Part shown: one piece after another, positions 33,545 through 42,543 of the stretch
How positions within the stretch are numbered: position 1 is the stretch's first letter
Layout: each line of letters begins with the position of its first letter
NCBI GenBank assembly: GCA_020831885.1
Contig: JAFIFU010000027.1
Span: 1 to 44,556 of the forward strand
DNA length: 44,556 nucleotides
Source of the DNA: Ectothiorhodospiraceae bacterium
Lineage (GTDB): Bacteria > Pseudomonadota > Gammaproteobacteria > Nitrococcales > Aquisalimonadaceae
Reading direction: 5' to 3'
Translations under genes and position numbers: made by a program
Notes under the pieces: generated by a model
Seen by the model: only the letters and a program-made list of their open reading frames with translations
The model's database searches: none
Told to the model about the DNA's origin: nothing

Positions 33545-34668
33545 GCCGCCCCCGCATCGGCCACCGGATCACCCGCGTGGTCGTAGAGCTGCCGGTAGCG
33601 GGCCAGCATGGCCTGCAGCGTGAACCGCCGGGCGGCACTGGCGGCCGCGGCGCCGGCCAGCCGCTTCCGCAGGTCCGGCCGGGCGGCCAGGTCCGACATG
33701 GCCTTGCCCAGGGCGGCGGAATCCCGCGGCGGCACCAGCCAGCCGTCCTCGTCGTGGGTGATGATATCCTCCGGCCCGCCGCAGCGCGTGGCCACCACGG
33801 GCAGCCCCGCCACCATGGCCTCCACCACCACAATGGAAAACCCTTCCGCCGACGAACTCAGTACCAGGCCATCCAGTCCGGACAGGAAACCGGGCACATC
33901 GTCCTGGAAGCCCAGAAAGTGCAGACGGTCCTCCAGCCCCAGATCGGCACGCAGGCGCTCGGCCTCCGGGTAGTAGCGGTCGTCCTCCTGACCGATCACC
34001 GCGCAGGTGACCGGTGCCCCCAGGTCCCGGGCATGGGCCAGCGCGCGGACCAGATTGGCGTAGTCCTTGGAGCCGCGGAAATTCCCCACGGCGCCCAGCA
34101 GTACATGCCCCGCCGGGACGCCCAGCCGCTCCCGCAGTGCCCGGCTGGCATCCCGCCGGAACCGGGACGGGTCCACCCCGTTATGCACGGTCATCACCTG
34201 CCGGGACGGAAACCCGCGACGGGTCAGCAGACCGGCCAGGCTGTCCGAGACGGTGACGATACGCTCCGCGGCCAGGCGCAGCAGCCCGAAACGCAGCCAG
34301 GCCAGGCGGCGGCCCTGATCGATCTCGGTATGGCCATGCATGGTGACGATGAGCCGGCGGCGGGTCAGCAGCGCCACCAGGGCCGCGTAGACGCCGGTAC
34401 TGAACAAGTGGGCGTGGATCACATCGATGCGCCGCTGCCGGACCAGCCGCGCAAGCTGCAGGACGAAGCGCCAGTCCAGCCGGTTGCCCATGGGGACGAA
34501 CACCGGCTCCACCCCGCGCTTGCGCAGGGTATCCGCCACCCAGCCGGGGCCGGTGAGCACCGCCACGGTGGGATAGACCTCGGCGGGAAACCCGGTGGAC
34601 AGCTCCACGTAGACGGTTTCAGCCCCCCCCGGCCCACAGGTGTCAATGACTTGGAGTATGTTGGGCAT
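33526..34668 (-). CDS. glycosyltransferase family 4, exosortase-locus type
   Basis: A 380-residue GT4/GT-B enzyme: ILQVIDTCGPGGAETVYVEL at the start, VIHAHLFSTGVYAALVAL in the acceptor half, GAVGNFRGSKDYANLVRAL at the domain boundary and AEGFSIVVVEAMVAGLPVVA with GGPEDIITHDEDG in the donor-binding half. It would extend the repeat unit of the exopolysaccharide in the cytoplasm. It is divergent from the deacetylase gene (116-base spacer) and convergent with the ATP-grasp gene. The high GC content matches the neighbouring XrtA genes, unlike the two GTs at the left edge. Confidence 0.82.
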   Translation of the reverse strand: MPNILQVIDTCGPGGAETVYVELSTGFPAEVYPTVAVLTGPGWVADTLRKRGVEPVFVPMGNRLDWRFVLQLARLVRQRRIDVIHAHLFSTGVYAALVALLTRRRLIVTMHGHTEIDQGRRLAWLRFGLLRLAAERIVTVSDSLAGLLTRRGFPSRQVMTVHNGVDPSRFRRDASRALRERLGVPAGHVLLGAVGNFRGSKDYANLVRALAHARDLGAPVTCAVIGQEDDRYYPEAERLRADLGLEDRLHFLGFQDDVPGFLSGLDGLVLSSSAEGFSIVVVEAMVAGLPVVATRCGGPEDIITHDEDGWLVPPRDSAALGKAMSDLAARPDLRKRLAGAAAASAARRFTLQAMLARYRQLYDHAGDPVADAGAAQSPRR

Positions 34669-34784
34669 GCTCTGTCCGATCCGGCATTTCTGCTACATTG
34701 TTGGGCCGTGGCTGCTCGCCGTCACCGCTGAGCATGCCCACCGCCCGCCGGCGGTGCAACCGAGAACCGGGGATCGATCCATCC

Positions 34785-35786
34785 ATGGGCGCGAAACAGT
34801 TCATCAAGGCCTCGCTGCAGGCCGGCGCCGCGCTGGCCGGCAGACACCGCTGGCCGGGCAGCGGCAGACACCTGGTGGTGCTGATGTATCACCGTATTCT
34901 GCCGGCGGATGACCCCCGCTACGCCCTGGAACAGCCGGGCATGGTGGTCACGCCGGAGACCTTCGCCCGGCACCTGGAATGGATCCGGCGTCATTTCAAT
35001 CCCGTGCACCTGGCCGACTGGGTCAGTGGCCGGTTCACCCCGGGAAAGCGCCCGGCCTGCGCCATCAGCTTCGATGACGGCTGGCGGGACAACTACGAGC
35101 ACGCCTATCCCCTGCTGCAGCGGGCGGACCTGCCGGCCACGATCTTCCTGGTGGCGGACTTCATCGGCACCAACCGCGATTTCTGGCCCGGCCGGGTGCA
35201 GCGCCTGCTGGCCCATGGGCTGGACGCCGCCTCCGGTTCGGAGGACGCGGCGTGGCTGACCGGCCTGATGCCCGGGAACGGGGAAGGCGCGGACGTGCGG
35301 GAGCGCGCCGACCGGGCGATTGAAGCCCTCAAGACCCTGCCGGACGGGGAGATCGAGGCCCGGCTGAGTCGTCTGGAGGCCGCGGCGGGGCTGGACACCG
35401 CGGACCAGTCCCCGGTGATGCTGGACTGGGAACAGGTGGGTGCGATGGCCGGCGACGGCCTGGTGCAGATGGGCTCCCATACCCGCAACCACCGCCGCCT
35501 GGACACCGACCTGCCGCCGGAGGAGCTGGAGAGCGAGATCGTCGGTTCCGCCCGGGTGATTCAGGAACGCACGGGAACGGCCCCTACCCTGTTCTGCTAC
35601 CCCAATGGGGACCGGAACGCGGAAGCGGAACGGCTGGTGCGGAGCACGTACCGGGGGGCCTGCCTGGTCAGTCGCGGCTGGAACCGGCCGGGAACCGACC
35701 CCTTCGCGCTGAACCGTATCGGCATGCACGAGGACGTCTCCCGCAGCCGGATCGCCTTTCTGTCCCGGGCCAACGGCGCCCTGTGA
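34785..35786 (+). CDS. polysaccharide deacetylase (NodB/CE4-like), PEP-CTERM locus type
   Basis: The 333-residue protein has the NodB-homology elements LVVLMYHRIL, SFDDGWRDNYEHAYPLL with the metal/catalytic Asp pair at 97-98, and the metal-binding HxxxH in GSHTRNH. TLFCYPNGDRN is the later substrate-groove motif. It would remove N- or O-acetyl groups from the polysaccharide. No signal peptide is obvious from the chosen ATG at 34785, whose upstream GGGGA is rather far; an ATG at 34698 gives an implausible arginine-rich extension. It is a single gene between two minus-strand units and convergent with the FemAB-like gene. Confidence 0.82.
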   Translation: MGAKQFIKASLQAGAALAGRHRWPGSGRHLVVLMYHRILPADDPRYALEQPGMVVTPETFARHLEWIRRHFNPVHLADWVSGRFTPGKRPACAISFDDGWRDNYEHAYPLLQRADLPATIFLVADFIGTNRDFWPGRVQRLLAHGLDAASGSEDAAWLTGLMPGNGEGADVRERADRAIEALKTLPDGEIEARLSRLEAAAGLDTADQSPVMLDWEQVGAMAGDGLVQMGSHTRNHRRLDTDLPPEELESEIVGSARVIQERTGTAPTLFCYPNGDRNAEAERLVRSTYRGACLVSRGWNRPGTDPFALNRIGMHEDVSRSRIAFLSRANGAL

Positions 35787-35796
35787 CGGCCGCGAC

Positions 35797-36846
35797 TCAG
35801 GGCAGGGATTTGACGATCCGCGGCCCCACCAGATTGGCAACCGCCACCGGCAGCCGCTGCCAGGCGGCGATGGCCAGGCGGAATTTCGGATTATCCGGCG
35901 AGAGCCCGGGCATGCCGGCGCCGTCCCGCAACCAGTAGTGCCAGTTGAGCTGAACCGGTTCCGCACCCCATTGACGCTTGAACCGATAGGTGCCGCTGTC
36001 CCGGGTGGAGCGGCCGAAATCGAACACGCGGTAGCCGTCGCCGATGGCGTACCGGAGCACGTCCCAGTAGAGCAGCATGTTGACGCCCAGCCGGTTGTGC
36101 TCCCGCAACGACGAGGCCCAGGGGATCTCCAGCATCCCGCGCCAGCCCAGCAGAAAAGCCGCGGCCACCGGCTGGCCCTGCAGGTCCACCACCAGAATGC
36201 GTGACTGCGGATAACGACGCAGGATCTCCCGGAACAGGCGTCGCGGATAGACCGGGGTGCCCAGATCCCGCATATTGCGGGAGAACACCCCATAGAAATC
36301 CGGCAGCAGCTCCTCGCCGCCGGAGCGGGTGGTGGCGCCTTCCCGTTCCGGCCGCCGCACCTGGGCGCGGACCTTGGAGCCCAGTTGCTTCCACAGCGCG
36401 TCTTCCGTTTCCGGCAGGGCCAGGTGCATGGCCACCTTGTCCTGGCGCAGCCCCCAGGTGCCGGAGCGCCCGGAGACATCCCGGTATTCCACGTGCCCGG
36501 CCCCCAGGGACGCGGCCAACTGGCCCGCATGCGCCATGAGCTGCTGCTCGATGGCCGGGGAATCGCCGATGGCACCGCCGTAGTTGAAATACGGCATGGA
36601 CACCAGGAAATGCCCGAACAGGCGGCTGCGCAGCTCCACCAGGGGCAGGCAGCCCACCAGCCGGCCGTCGCCCGGCTCCACCGCCACCAGGTAATGTCCC
36701 GGATGGCCGAACACGGAGCGGATCACCTCACGCCAGACGAGCTGATGGTAGGCGGAAGCCCGGGGGTGGTGGGCCACGTACGCGTCCCAGGCCGATTCCT
36801 GAGCGGGTTCCAGACGCTTGATGAGGACGGTGGAAAGATCGGTCAT
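35797..36846 (-). CDS. FemAB-related GNAT-fold protein, PEP-CTERM system-associated
   Basis: A 349-residue protein of the FemAB/peptidoglycan-bridge superfamily (TIGR03019-like): HHPRASAYHQLVWREVIRSV, then GGAIGDSPAIEQQL, RPEREGATTRSGGEELLPDF and the C-terminal GNAT half with AFLLGWRGMLEIPWASS, NMLLYWDVLRYAI and RSTRDSGTYRFKRQWGAE. FemAB proteins add aminoacyl groups from tRNA to cell-wall precursors; in exosortase systems a role in attaching or processing amino groups on the polysaccharide is assumed. The start overlaps the XrtA stop (ATGA at 36843-36846), making it the last gene of the export operon. Confidence 0.85.
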   Translation of the reverse strand: MTDLSTVLIKRLEPAQESAWDAYVAHHPRASAYHQLVWREVIRSVFGHPGHYLVAVEPGDGRLVGCLPLVELRSRLFGHFLVSMPYFNYGGAIGDSPAIEQQLMAHAGQLAASLGAGHVEYRDVSGRSGTWGLRQDKVAMHLALPETEDALWKQLGSKVRAQVRRPEREGATTRSGGEELLPDFYGVFSRNMRDLGTPVYPRRLFREILRRYPQSRILVVDLQGQPVAAAFLLGWRGMLEIPWASSLREHNRLGVNMLLYWDVLRYAIGDGYRVFDFGRSTRDSGTYRFKRQWGAEPVQLNWHYWLRDGAGMPGLSPDNPKFRLAIAAWQRLPVAVANLVGPRIVKSLP

Positions 36847-38390
36847 CGGGCTGATCCTGGCGATTCATGCTCCATGGTCCGGGCCACATGCCGGAACACG
36901 GCACTGCCCATCCCCCTGTCCACGAGCAGTTGCCGGGCGTCCGCACAGTCCGCCTGGTGACAGTCGGCCATCACCGCCACCAGGGCACCGTCGCGCCGGC
37001 CACGAAAGGCGGCGGGGAGCATGGCGGCCTTGGTGTCCAGGCTGCCCTGGGCCCAGCGCCCCGGGAGGCGGTAACGGTACCAGACCAGCACCCGGTCGCC
37101 CCCGTAACGGCGCTCCAGGGTCAGCAGTACGCCACCCTCCCCGGCCCCGGACCGGTTGGCCACCCGCCACTCCTGCTGATCCACCAGGCTGTTATTATAC
37201 TGGATCAGCTCGCTGCCCTGCCGCTGCTCCGGGTAGTACCAGAGCAGTGCGTGCACCCGGGGCCAGGGGTGCTCCTGATCCGGTAACCGGTAAGCCCGGT
37301 GCTGATCCTGGTAGGCGCCGTGCATGCGGGCGCGCCATGGCGGGGCCGCCGGGTCGCCGATGCTGACGGCCTCCCCGATCTGGTCGGGCAGACCGGGGGC
37401 CGGCGGCGTGCCGGCGCCACCGGCCAGCAAACCCAGTGCCAGTCCGGGCGCCACCACCAGAACCAGGCTCAGGCCGGCGGTGGCCAGCCCTCTGCCGGCG
37501 CCGACCCGAGGCGTCGGCGATGGAGCGGTCTTCCGGATTGTCGCGCCGGCATCACCCCGGTGCTCCAGCCGCACGGCCACGTAGAAGAACGGTAGCAGGG
37601 CGATGGCGAACACGACCCAGCCGAAGAGCTCGTGCTCATCGATGAGGGCGCTCTGCATTTCGGTCTCGTAGCCCACGAGAATGATGACGAAGATCCGGAT
37701 CCAGTTCACCAGCAGAGCCAGCAGCACGGCCACCCCGTGGAGAACCAGCCAGTCCCGTACCCGGACGTAGTTCAGGGCGCTGTACAGTGTGGCCAGGGTG
37801 AGGGCCACCACCAGGTAGCGGAGCCCGGAACAGCCGTCGGCGATCTCGAAGATGCCCACATCCAGCAGATGAATGTAAACCCCTTCGACGCGGAAATGGA
37901 TGCCCCGGAAACCCAGCAGCAGATCATTGACAACCACCGCCAGCGCCACCAGTGCGCCGGTGAGATAGTCCCAGAACGGGATGGCGTAGTAGACGAAGCC
38001 GATGGGGATGAACAGGCGCCATCCGGCCCGCCAGCCCAGCAGCCCCAGGCACAAGGCCCACCACAGGACCACCAGTCCCATCCACTGGAGGATCAGGATG
38101 TTGACCACGCCGGCCAGGGCCACGGCCAGGGCGGTGACGCCGGCCAGCAGCGCACCGGACAGACTCGGCCGGACCGGGAGGCGTTCTGCCCGCAGCAGGC
38201 GGTACAGCAGGAACAGGCTGGCACCGAAGACGAACAACCCGTGGGAGTAGGCCTGGTCGAACTGGGTCCAGCGGTTCAGCAGGTAGCTGAGGGGGTGAAG
38301 ATGCAGCGCCACCACCACACCCAGCGCGGCCGGGACTGCGACCGCATCCCAGCGCCAGGTTTCTTCGCGGGTGTCCACCGGCTCCGTCAT
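36843..38390 (-). CDS. xrtA: exosortase A (XrtA/EpsH) fused to an EpsI domain
   Basis: A 515-residue inner-membrane protease/transpeptidase. About eight transmembrane segments carry the exosortase triad: Cys187 in DGCSGLR, Arg232 in NWIRIFVIILVG and His253 in DEHELFGW. From about residue 310 the protein is a periplasmic EpsI-type domain (WYRYRLPGRWAQGSLDTKAA near the end), the fusion normally seen for XrtA. XrtA is thought to cut PEP-CTERM proteins at the PEP motif and join them to a surface molecule. A substrate is encoded at 43546-44184. The ATG follows the beta-barrel gene stop by three bases. Confidence 0.93.
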   Translation of the reverse strand: MTEPVDTREETWRWDAVAVPAALGVVVALHLHPLSYLLNRWTQFDQAYSHGLFVFGASLFLLYRLLRAERLPVRPSLSGALLAGVTALAVALAGVVNILILQWMGLVVLWWALCLGLLGWRAGWRLFIPIGFVYYAIPFWDYLTGALVALAVVVNDLLLGFRGIHFRVEGVYIHLLDVGIFEIADGCSGLRYLVVALTLATLYSALNYVRVRDWLVLHGVAVLLALLVNWIRIFVIILVGYETEMQSALIDEHELFGWVVFAIALLPFFYVAVRLEHRGDAGATIRKTAPSPTPRVGAGRGLATAGLSLVLVVAPGLALGLLAGGAGTPPAPGLPDQIGEAVSIGDPAAPPWRARMHGAYQDQHRAYRLPDQEHPWPRVHALLWYYPEQRQGSELIQYNNSLVDQQEWRVANRSGAGEGGVLLTLERRYGGDRVLVWYRYRLPGRWAQGSLDTKAAMLPAAFRGRRDGALVAVMADCHQADCADARQLLVDRGMGSAVFRHVARTMEHESPGSAR

Positions 38391-38393
38391 GGC

Positions 38394-40010
38394 TCAGAAC
38401 AGCCGGGTGATCTGGGCGCTGACCGCGTGTTCCACGTATTCGTCCTCCGCCGCCTGGGAGCTACGGGATTGCCGGCGCACGGAAATGCCGCCCTGCATGT
38501 TGGGGCTGATCAGGTGCGCCAGGCTCAGCCGGTAGCCGCGGATGATGTCCTTGCGGCCGTCGCGGAACTCCACCTGCTCCCAGTTGGCCCGGGGGATGAT
38601 CGCCGTGCGGGGGAGCCATTGCCAGCGCCAGGAGGCCTCGGCGCCCAGCCGTTGCTCGTCATCACCCAGCACCTGGAACTCCCGGTCCTCCCGGAACACG
38701 GAGAGGCGCAACAGGGAACGGCCGGTGACGTAGTTGCTGCTGGCCGTGGCGCGCTTGCTGATGAAAACCTCGTTTTCCGCGACGATAATGGAGGGGATTT
38801 CCAGCGGCTCGCCGGTATCCGGGTCCGGGACCACCGGCGGCAGGCCCAGATCCTCCGGCGCCAGCACCACGAACCGGTCGGAGATCTGCTGGGTTTCGGT
38901 ATAGCTCAGGGATGCCGTGTGGCGGGCGGTACGGCGGCTGATTCTGGCCAGCCAGGTGTCGCCGTAGAAGCGTTCGCCGTAGCGGGCCTCCACGGCGGTG
39001 CGCTCGTCCGCCCAGCGGAAGCCCACGTCCCAGAAGTCACTCCCGAACCGATCGTAACGGCCGTCCGCCAGGGGTTCCGTTTCCACGCCGCCGCGCCCCA
39101 GCAGCTCAAACCGTCCCCAGACCCGGTAGGACAGTTCCAGGGATGCCTCGTCGAAGTAGGAATTGCGGTCCTCGCCCCTGCGGCTCACCTGTTCCGAACG
39201 GACGCTGGCCCGCCAGCCCAGCCGCTCCAGATCCCCGGGGCTGGTGACCAGCAGGCTGCCGCTGTGGCGTGTGGTATCGGCGACATCGCGCTCGTCGTAA
39301 TCCACATGGTTGAACGTGTATCGCAGCACGCTACTGCCCACCGGGCCGAGATCCTGCAGCAGGTAGGGGCTGGCACGCAACCGCAGGGCATCGGTGCGGT
39401 TATCGGTATCGATGATGTTGTCGTCGGCGAAAGCGCCGCGGGTGGTGATGGGTTCCTGCGCGTAGGTGGCGCCCAGATCCAGGAACAGCCGCTCGCGCAT
39501 GATCACCGCGCGGTTGGTGGCGTTCAGCCGGTGGAACACGTCGTTGCGATCGGAATCCCCCGCGTAGGCGGTCAGTTGCGCCTCGTAGTCGAGCTGGGAC
39601 ACCAGCCGCGCGCTGGAGCGACAGAGGCTGATGGCGGGGATGAGCTGGGTGACCCAGTCGGACTCCTTCTCCCGCGCATCCTCCGTCCCATCCTCCGGCG
39701 CCAGGGTGATGTTGTCGGAATAGCTCTGGCGCAGCGTCAGGGACGGCGCCAACAGGTATGGCCGCCCGCGCCGGCCGTCCAGATAGAGCCCGGACAGGCC
39801 GCTGTCCAGGTCGCCGCCACCGGGTAACGGCAGACTGCAGCCGGCCAGCGTATCCGGAAGCGTTTGACCGGTGTCGGGGCCCCTGGGCTCCAGTTGCTGG
39901 GCCGCCGCCGGAACCAGTATCGCCATGGCGACGATCCCGACCGCCAACGGCCCGGCCAGTGCCCGGGTTCCGCTGTACTGGGCCATTCCTCTGGTCCGCC
40001 ACCCGCGCAT
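38394..40010 (-). CDS. outer-membrane beta-barrel protein, PEP-CTERM/XrtA system
   Basis: The 538-residue precursor begins with a signal peptide (ALAGPLAVGIVAMAILVPAAA, cleavage near AQQ). It then has a long repetitive region with alternating hydrophobic and polar residues and aromatic girdles (YLLQDLGPVGSSVLRYTFNH, VWGRFELLGRGGVE, TASLSYTETQQISDRFVV), ending with VSAQITRLF and a terminal aromatic, as in porin-like proteins. It fits the TIGR03016-type putative outer-membrane barrel of exosortase loci, perhaps the outer-membrane exit of the polysaccharide. Start at the ATG at 40010, with GGGGGGAG 6 bases upstream; the ATG at 39986 is an internal alternative. Confidence 0.85.
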   Translation of the reverse strand: MRGWRTRGMAQYSGTRALAGPLAVGIVAMAILVPAAAQQLEPRGPDTGQTLPDTLAGCSLPLPGGGDLDSGLSGLYLDGRRGRPYLLAPSLTLRQSYSDNITLAPEDGTEDAREKESDWVTQLIPAISLCRSSARLVSQLDYEAQLTAYAGDSDRNDVFHRLNATNRAVIMRERLFLDLGATYAQEPITTRGAFADDNIIDTDNRTDALRLRASPYLLQDLGPVGSSVLRYTFNHVDYDERDVADTTRHSGSLLVTSPGDLERLGWRASVRSEQVSRRGEDRNSYFDEASLELSYRVWGRFELLGRGGVETEPLADGRYDRFGSDFWDVGFRWADERTAVEARYGERFYGDTWLARISRRTARHTASLSYTETQQISDRFVVLAPEDLGLPPVVPDPDTGEPLEIPSIIVAENEVFISKRATASSNYVTGRSLLRLSVFREDREFQVLGDDEQRLGAEASWRWQWLPRTAIIPRANWEQVEFRDGRKDIIRGYRLSLAHLISPNMQGGISVRRQSRSSQAAEDEYVEHAVSAQITRLF

Positions 40011-40070
40011 GCTGTCTCCCCCCGCAAGATTGCCGGGCACGGTCAGTGTCCCGAATCAGACGTTCGTTGC

Positions 40071-40964
40071 CTACGCGGCCCCTGCGCTGTCGCTGTAGGT
40101 CTGGTAATAGTCCCCGTACTCCTCCCCGCCGATGCCGCCCAACGTCTGGTTCAGCACCATGTTGATCGCCTTGCTCTGATCCAGCAGGTCCACCGCCTCC
40201 ACCACCTGGTGGCGCAGCGTGGAACCCGCCTTGACCACCACCACGACCTGCCCGACCGCGGATGACAGGCTCAGTGCGGCCGGGCTGGACAGTAGCGGCG
40301 GTGAATCGAACAGCATGATGTGATGCCGGTTACGATCAGCCAGCGCGGAGATCACCCGCTCCATTCGGGAACTGGACAGCAGTTCCTCGTTCCTGGGATG
40401 GGGACGCCCCGCCGGCAACACGTTCAGCGACTCCACTGTGGTGGGACGCACCAGTTCCCCGGGCGCGATGGATTCGTCCGCCAGCAGATCCAGCAACCCC
40501 AGCGTATCACGTACACCGAGCAGCCGGCTGACATGCGCCCGGACCACGTCCCCATCCACCAGCGTGACGGAGAAATCCGGGTCCTGGGCGATACTGAGCG
40601 CCAGATTCAGCGAGGTGAACGTCTTCCCTTCGCCGGGCAGTGCGCTGGTGACCATGATGAGGTTGCCGCGGTCCACGGACAGACCCTTGCGACCAATGGC
40701 GTTGGCCAGCAGCGGCCGCTTGATGCGCCGGTACTGATCGCGCACGCCCGGTTTCATCGCGTCCGGCGGGAAAATGCCGTAGCGCCGTAGCTGCCGGAAG
40801 TCCACCATGAGCTTCTCCCCCGAGGGCCTGGCCACATCGGCCCGGCCGGGGGAAGCGGGCATTCCAGTCCGGGCATCCGGCGTATCGGCAAGCGGAGAAT
40901 TCACCTGTTGTTGACCGCCAGCCGCCTTTTTCAGACGGCCCATGGCCTTTTCGATGGTACTCAC
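40071..40964 (-). CDS. BY-type protein-tyrosine kinase, XrtA system-associated
   Basis: A 297-residue cytoplasmic autokinase domain related to Wzc/CapB. Walker A ALPGEGKT is at 109-116, Walker A' VTLVDGD near 133-139 and Walker B HHIMLFDSPP near 214-223. The C-terminus holds a tyrosine cluster at Tyr283, 286, 287 and 290, the usual autophosphorylation sites. Phosphorylation cycles with the LMW-PTP control chain length and polymerisation through the Wzz-like partner. The start is a GTG overlapping the Wzz-like stop (GTGA at 40961-40964). Confidence 0.88.
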   Translation of the reverse strand: MSTIEKAMGRLKKAAGGQQQVNSPLADTPDARTGMPASPGRADVARPSGEKLMVDFRQLRRYGIFPPDAMKPGVRDQYRRIKRPLLANAIGRKGLSVDRGNLIMVTSALPGEGKTFTSLNLALSIAQDPDFSVTLVDGDVVRAHVSRLLGVRDTLGLLDLLADESIAPGELVRPTTVESLNVLPAGRPHPRNEELLSSSRMERVISALADRNRHHIMLFDSPPLLSSPAALSLSSAVGQVVVVVKAGSTLRHQVVEAVDLLDQSKAINMVLNQTLGGIGGEEYGDYYQTYSDSAGAA

Positions 40965-42529
40965 AGTGGGAGCCTCCGCACGATGTCCTGCAGATGTTCC
41001 GCACCCAGCTCCGCAAACAGCACGCTTGCCATCACGGCCCCGACCAGGCAGAGCACGGCCAGCCCGAAAACAGCCACGGCCCCGAACTTCAGCCGCCGCT
41101 GCATGGGGGACATCACCAGACTGACGGAACCCAGCACCGGCCGGCCGGTGAGCTCACTCAGGGACCGGCGGCTCTGGAATACCGGCCGCAACTGATGCAG
41201 CAGGTAGGCGATACCGCCCCCGAAACCCAGGCCCAGTGGCAGCAGTGCCGCCAGGTACAGCTTGCGCGGCGGGCCGGACGGATTATTCGGGGCCAGCGGT
41301 GGATCCAGCACACGGAACCGCACCTGACCGCCGCTGGTTCCGGCCTCAGTGGACAACTGCGCGGTACTCAAGCGGCCAAGCAGCATCTGGTAGCGGTCAC
41401 GGGTGACTTCGTAGTCGCGACTGAGGTCCGCCAATTGGGTCTCCACCCGGGTGATGTCGTCCACCTGGCTCAGCAGATTCTCGATTCGGCGCCGCTGGTC
41501 GCTGATGCGGGTTTCCAGGGCCGCGATTTCGGAGTTCTGCTCGTTCATCCGGATCTGCAGCTCCTGATAGACCGGATTGCTGCTGAGCCGGTCCGGCTCG
41601 ATGGTGGTTTCCCGCTGGTTCAGGGCGACTTCCCTTTCCTGTTGCAGCCGTTCGATCTGCGCTTCCGCGGCGATGACATCCGGATGCTGATCGGTATACC
41701 GGAGTCGCAGGTCTTCCAGGCGCTCGCGGCTGGCCTGGATCTGCTCGTCCAAGGCCGCCACACGGGGATTGATCACCTCCCGGGACTGCTGACCGGATTC
41801 CATCAGCTCGATCTCACGGCGGAGCGCGTTGCGGCGGTTCTGCGCCGTGCGCAATTCCGCCTCCAGCTCTTCCAGGTTGTCCTCGGCGGCCCGCAGGCGC
41901 TGGTAGTAATCCCGCCCGCCCTGATCCGGTAGCAGGCCGACATTCTCGCGTTTGAAGTTGGCCAGGCGTTCCTCGGCCGAGCGGAGCCGATCCTCATACT
42001 CCCGCACCTGGCGTTCCAGGAAATCCGTGGCGGTGTCGGAATCGGTGCGGGTGACCCCGAGCGTCTGATCCATCAGGATATCCAGCACCGATTGCACCAC
42101 CTTCCGCGAGACTTCCGGATCGCCGGACTCGTAAGCGATGGTGTATACATTGTTGCGCCCGCCGGAACTCAGACTGATATTACTGCGCAATCCGTTGAGC
42201 ACGCGCTGCTCTTCCACCGCATCGTTGGCCGTGATCAGCAGATCACTCTCCCGGGCGATCCGTTCCAGGTTATCCCGGTTGAGCAGGGTGTTGGCCATCA
42301 TCGCGACACGGTCGCTGAGGTTCGGCGAAACCGCCAGACCGTCCAGCAGCGGCCGGAGCACGGATTCCGTGTCCACCTGCACCCGGGCATCAACCCGATA
42401 TTGGTCCGGCATTTTCAGGACCACGATCACGCCGGCAATGACCACTACCCAGGCCACAAGCAGGGCGTACCAGCGGAACCGCCAGGCGCCCCTAAGCTCG
42501 CCCAGGATGAATGCGTACAACTCGTGCAT
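40961..42529 (-). CDS. Wzz/GumC-like polysaccharide chain-length determinant
   Basis: A 522-residue polysaccharide co-polymerase: an N-terminal transmembrane helix (LLVAWVVVIAGVIVVLKM), a periplasmic part rich in coiled coil (RQVREYEDRLRSAEERLANF, NALRREIELMESGQQ, ERLEDLRLRYTDQHPD), then a proline-rich PLAPNNPSGPPRKLYL and a second transmembrane helix near the end. It fits the XrtA-specific TIGR03007-like group. It forms the inner-membrane oligomer that sets chain length and docks the kinase. It starts 14 bases after the wza-like gene. Confidence 0.9.
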   Translation of the reverse strand: MHELYAFILGELRGAWRFRWYALLVAWVVVIAGVIVVLKMPDQYRVDARVQVDTESVLRPLLDGLAVSPNLSDRVAMMANTLLNRDNLERIARESDLLITANDAVEEQRVLNGLRSNISLSSGGRNNVYTIAYESGDPEVSRKVVQSVLDILMDQTLGVTRTDSDTATDFLERQVREYEDRLRSAEERLANFKRENVGLLPDQGGRDYYQRLRAAEDNLEELEAELRTAQNRRNALRREIELMESGQQSREVINPRVAALDEQIQASRERLEDLRLRYTDQHPDVIAAEAQIERLQQEREVALNQRETTIEPDRLSSNPVYQELQIRMNEQNSEIAALETRISDQRRRIENLLSQVDDITRVETQLADLSRDYEVTRDRYQMLLGRLSTAQLSTEAGTSGGQVRFRVLDPPLAPNNPSGPPRKLYLAALLPLGLGFGGGIAYLLHQLRPVFQSRRSLSELTGRPVLGSVSLVMSPMQRRLKFGAVAVFGLAVLCLVGAVMASVLFAELGAEHLQDIVRRLPL

Positions 42530-42543
42530 CGAAGGTCGCTCTG

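Noticed and set aside
34669-34784. Sigma-70 promoter for the deacetylase gene (TACATT near 34692)
   Set aside because: No acceptable -35 box at the right spacing; not listed.
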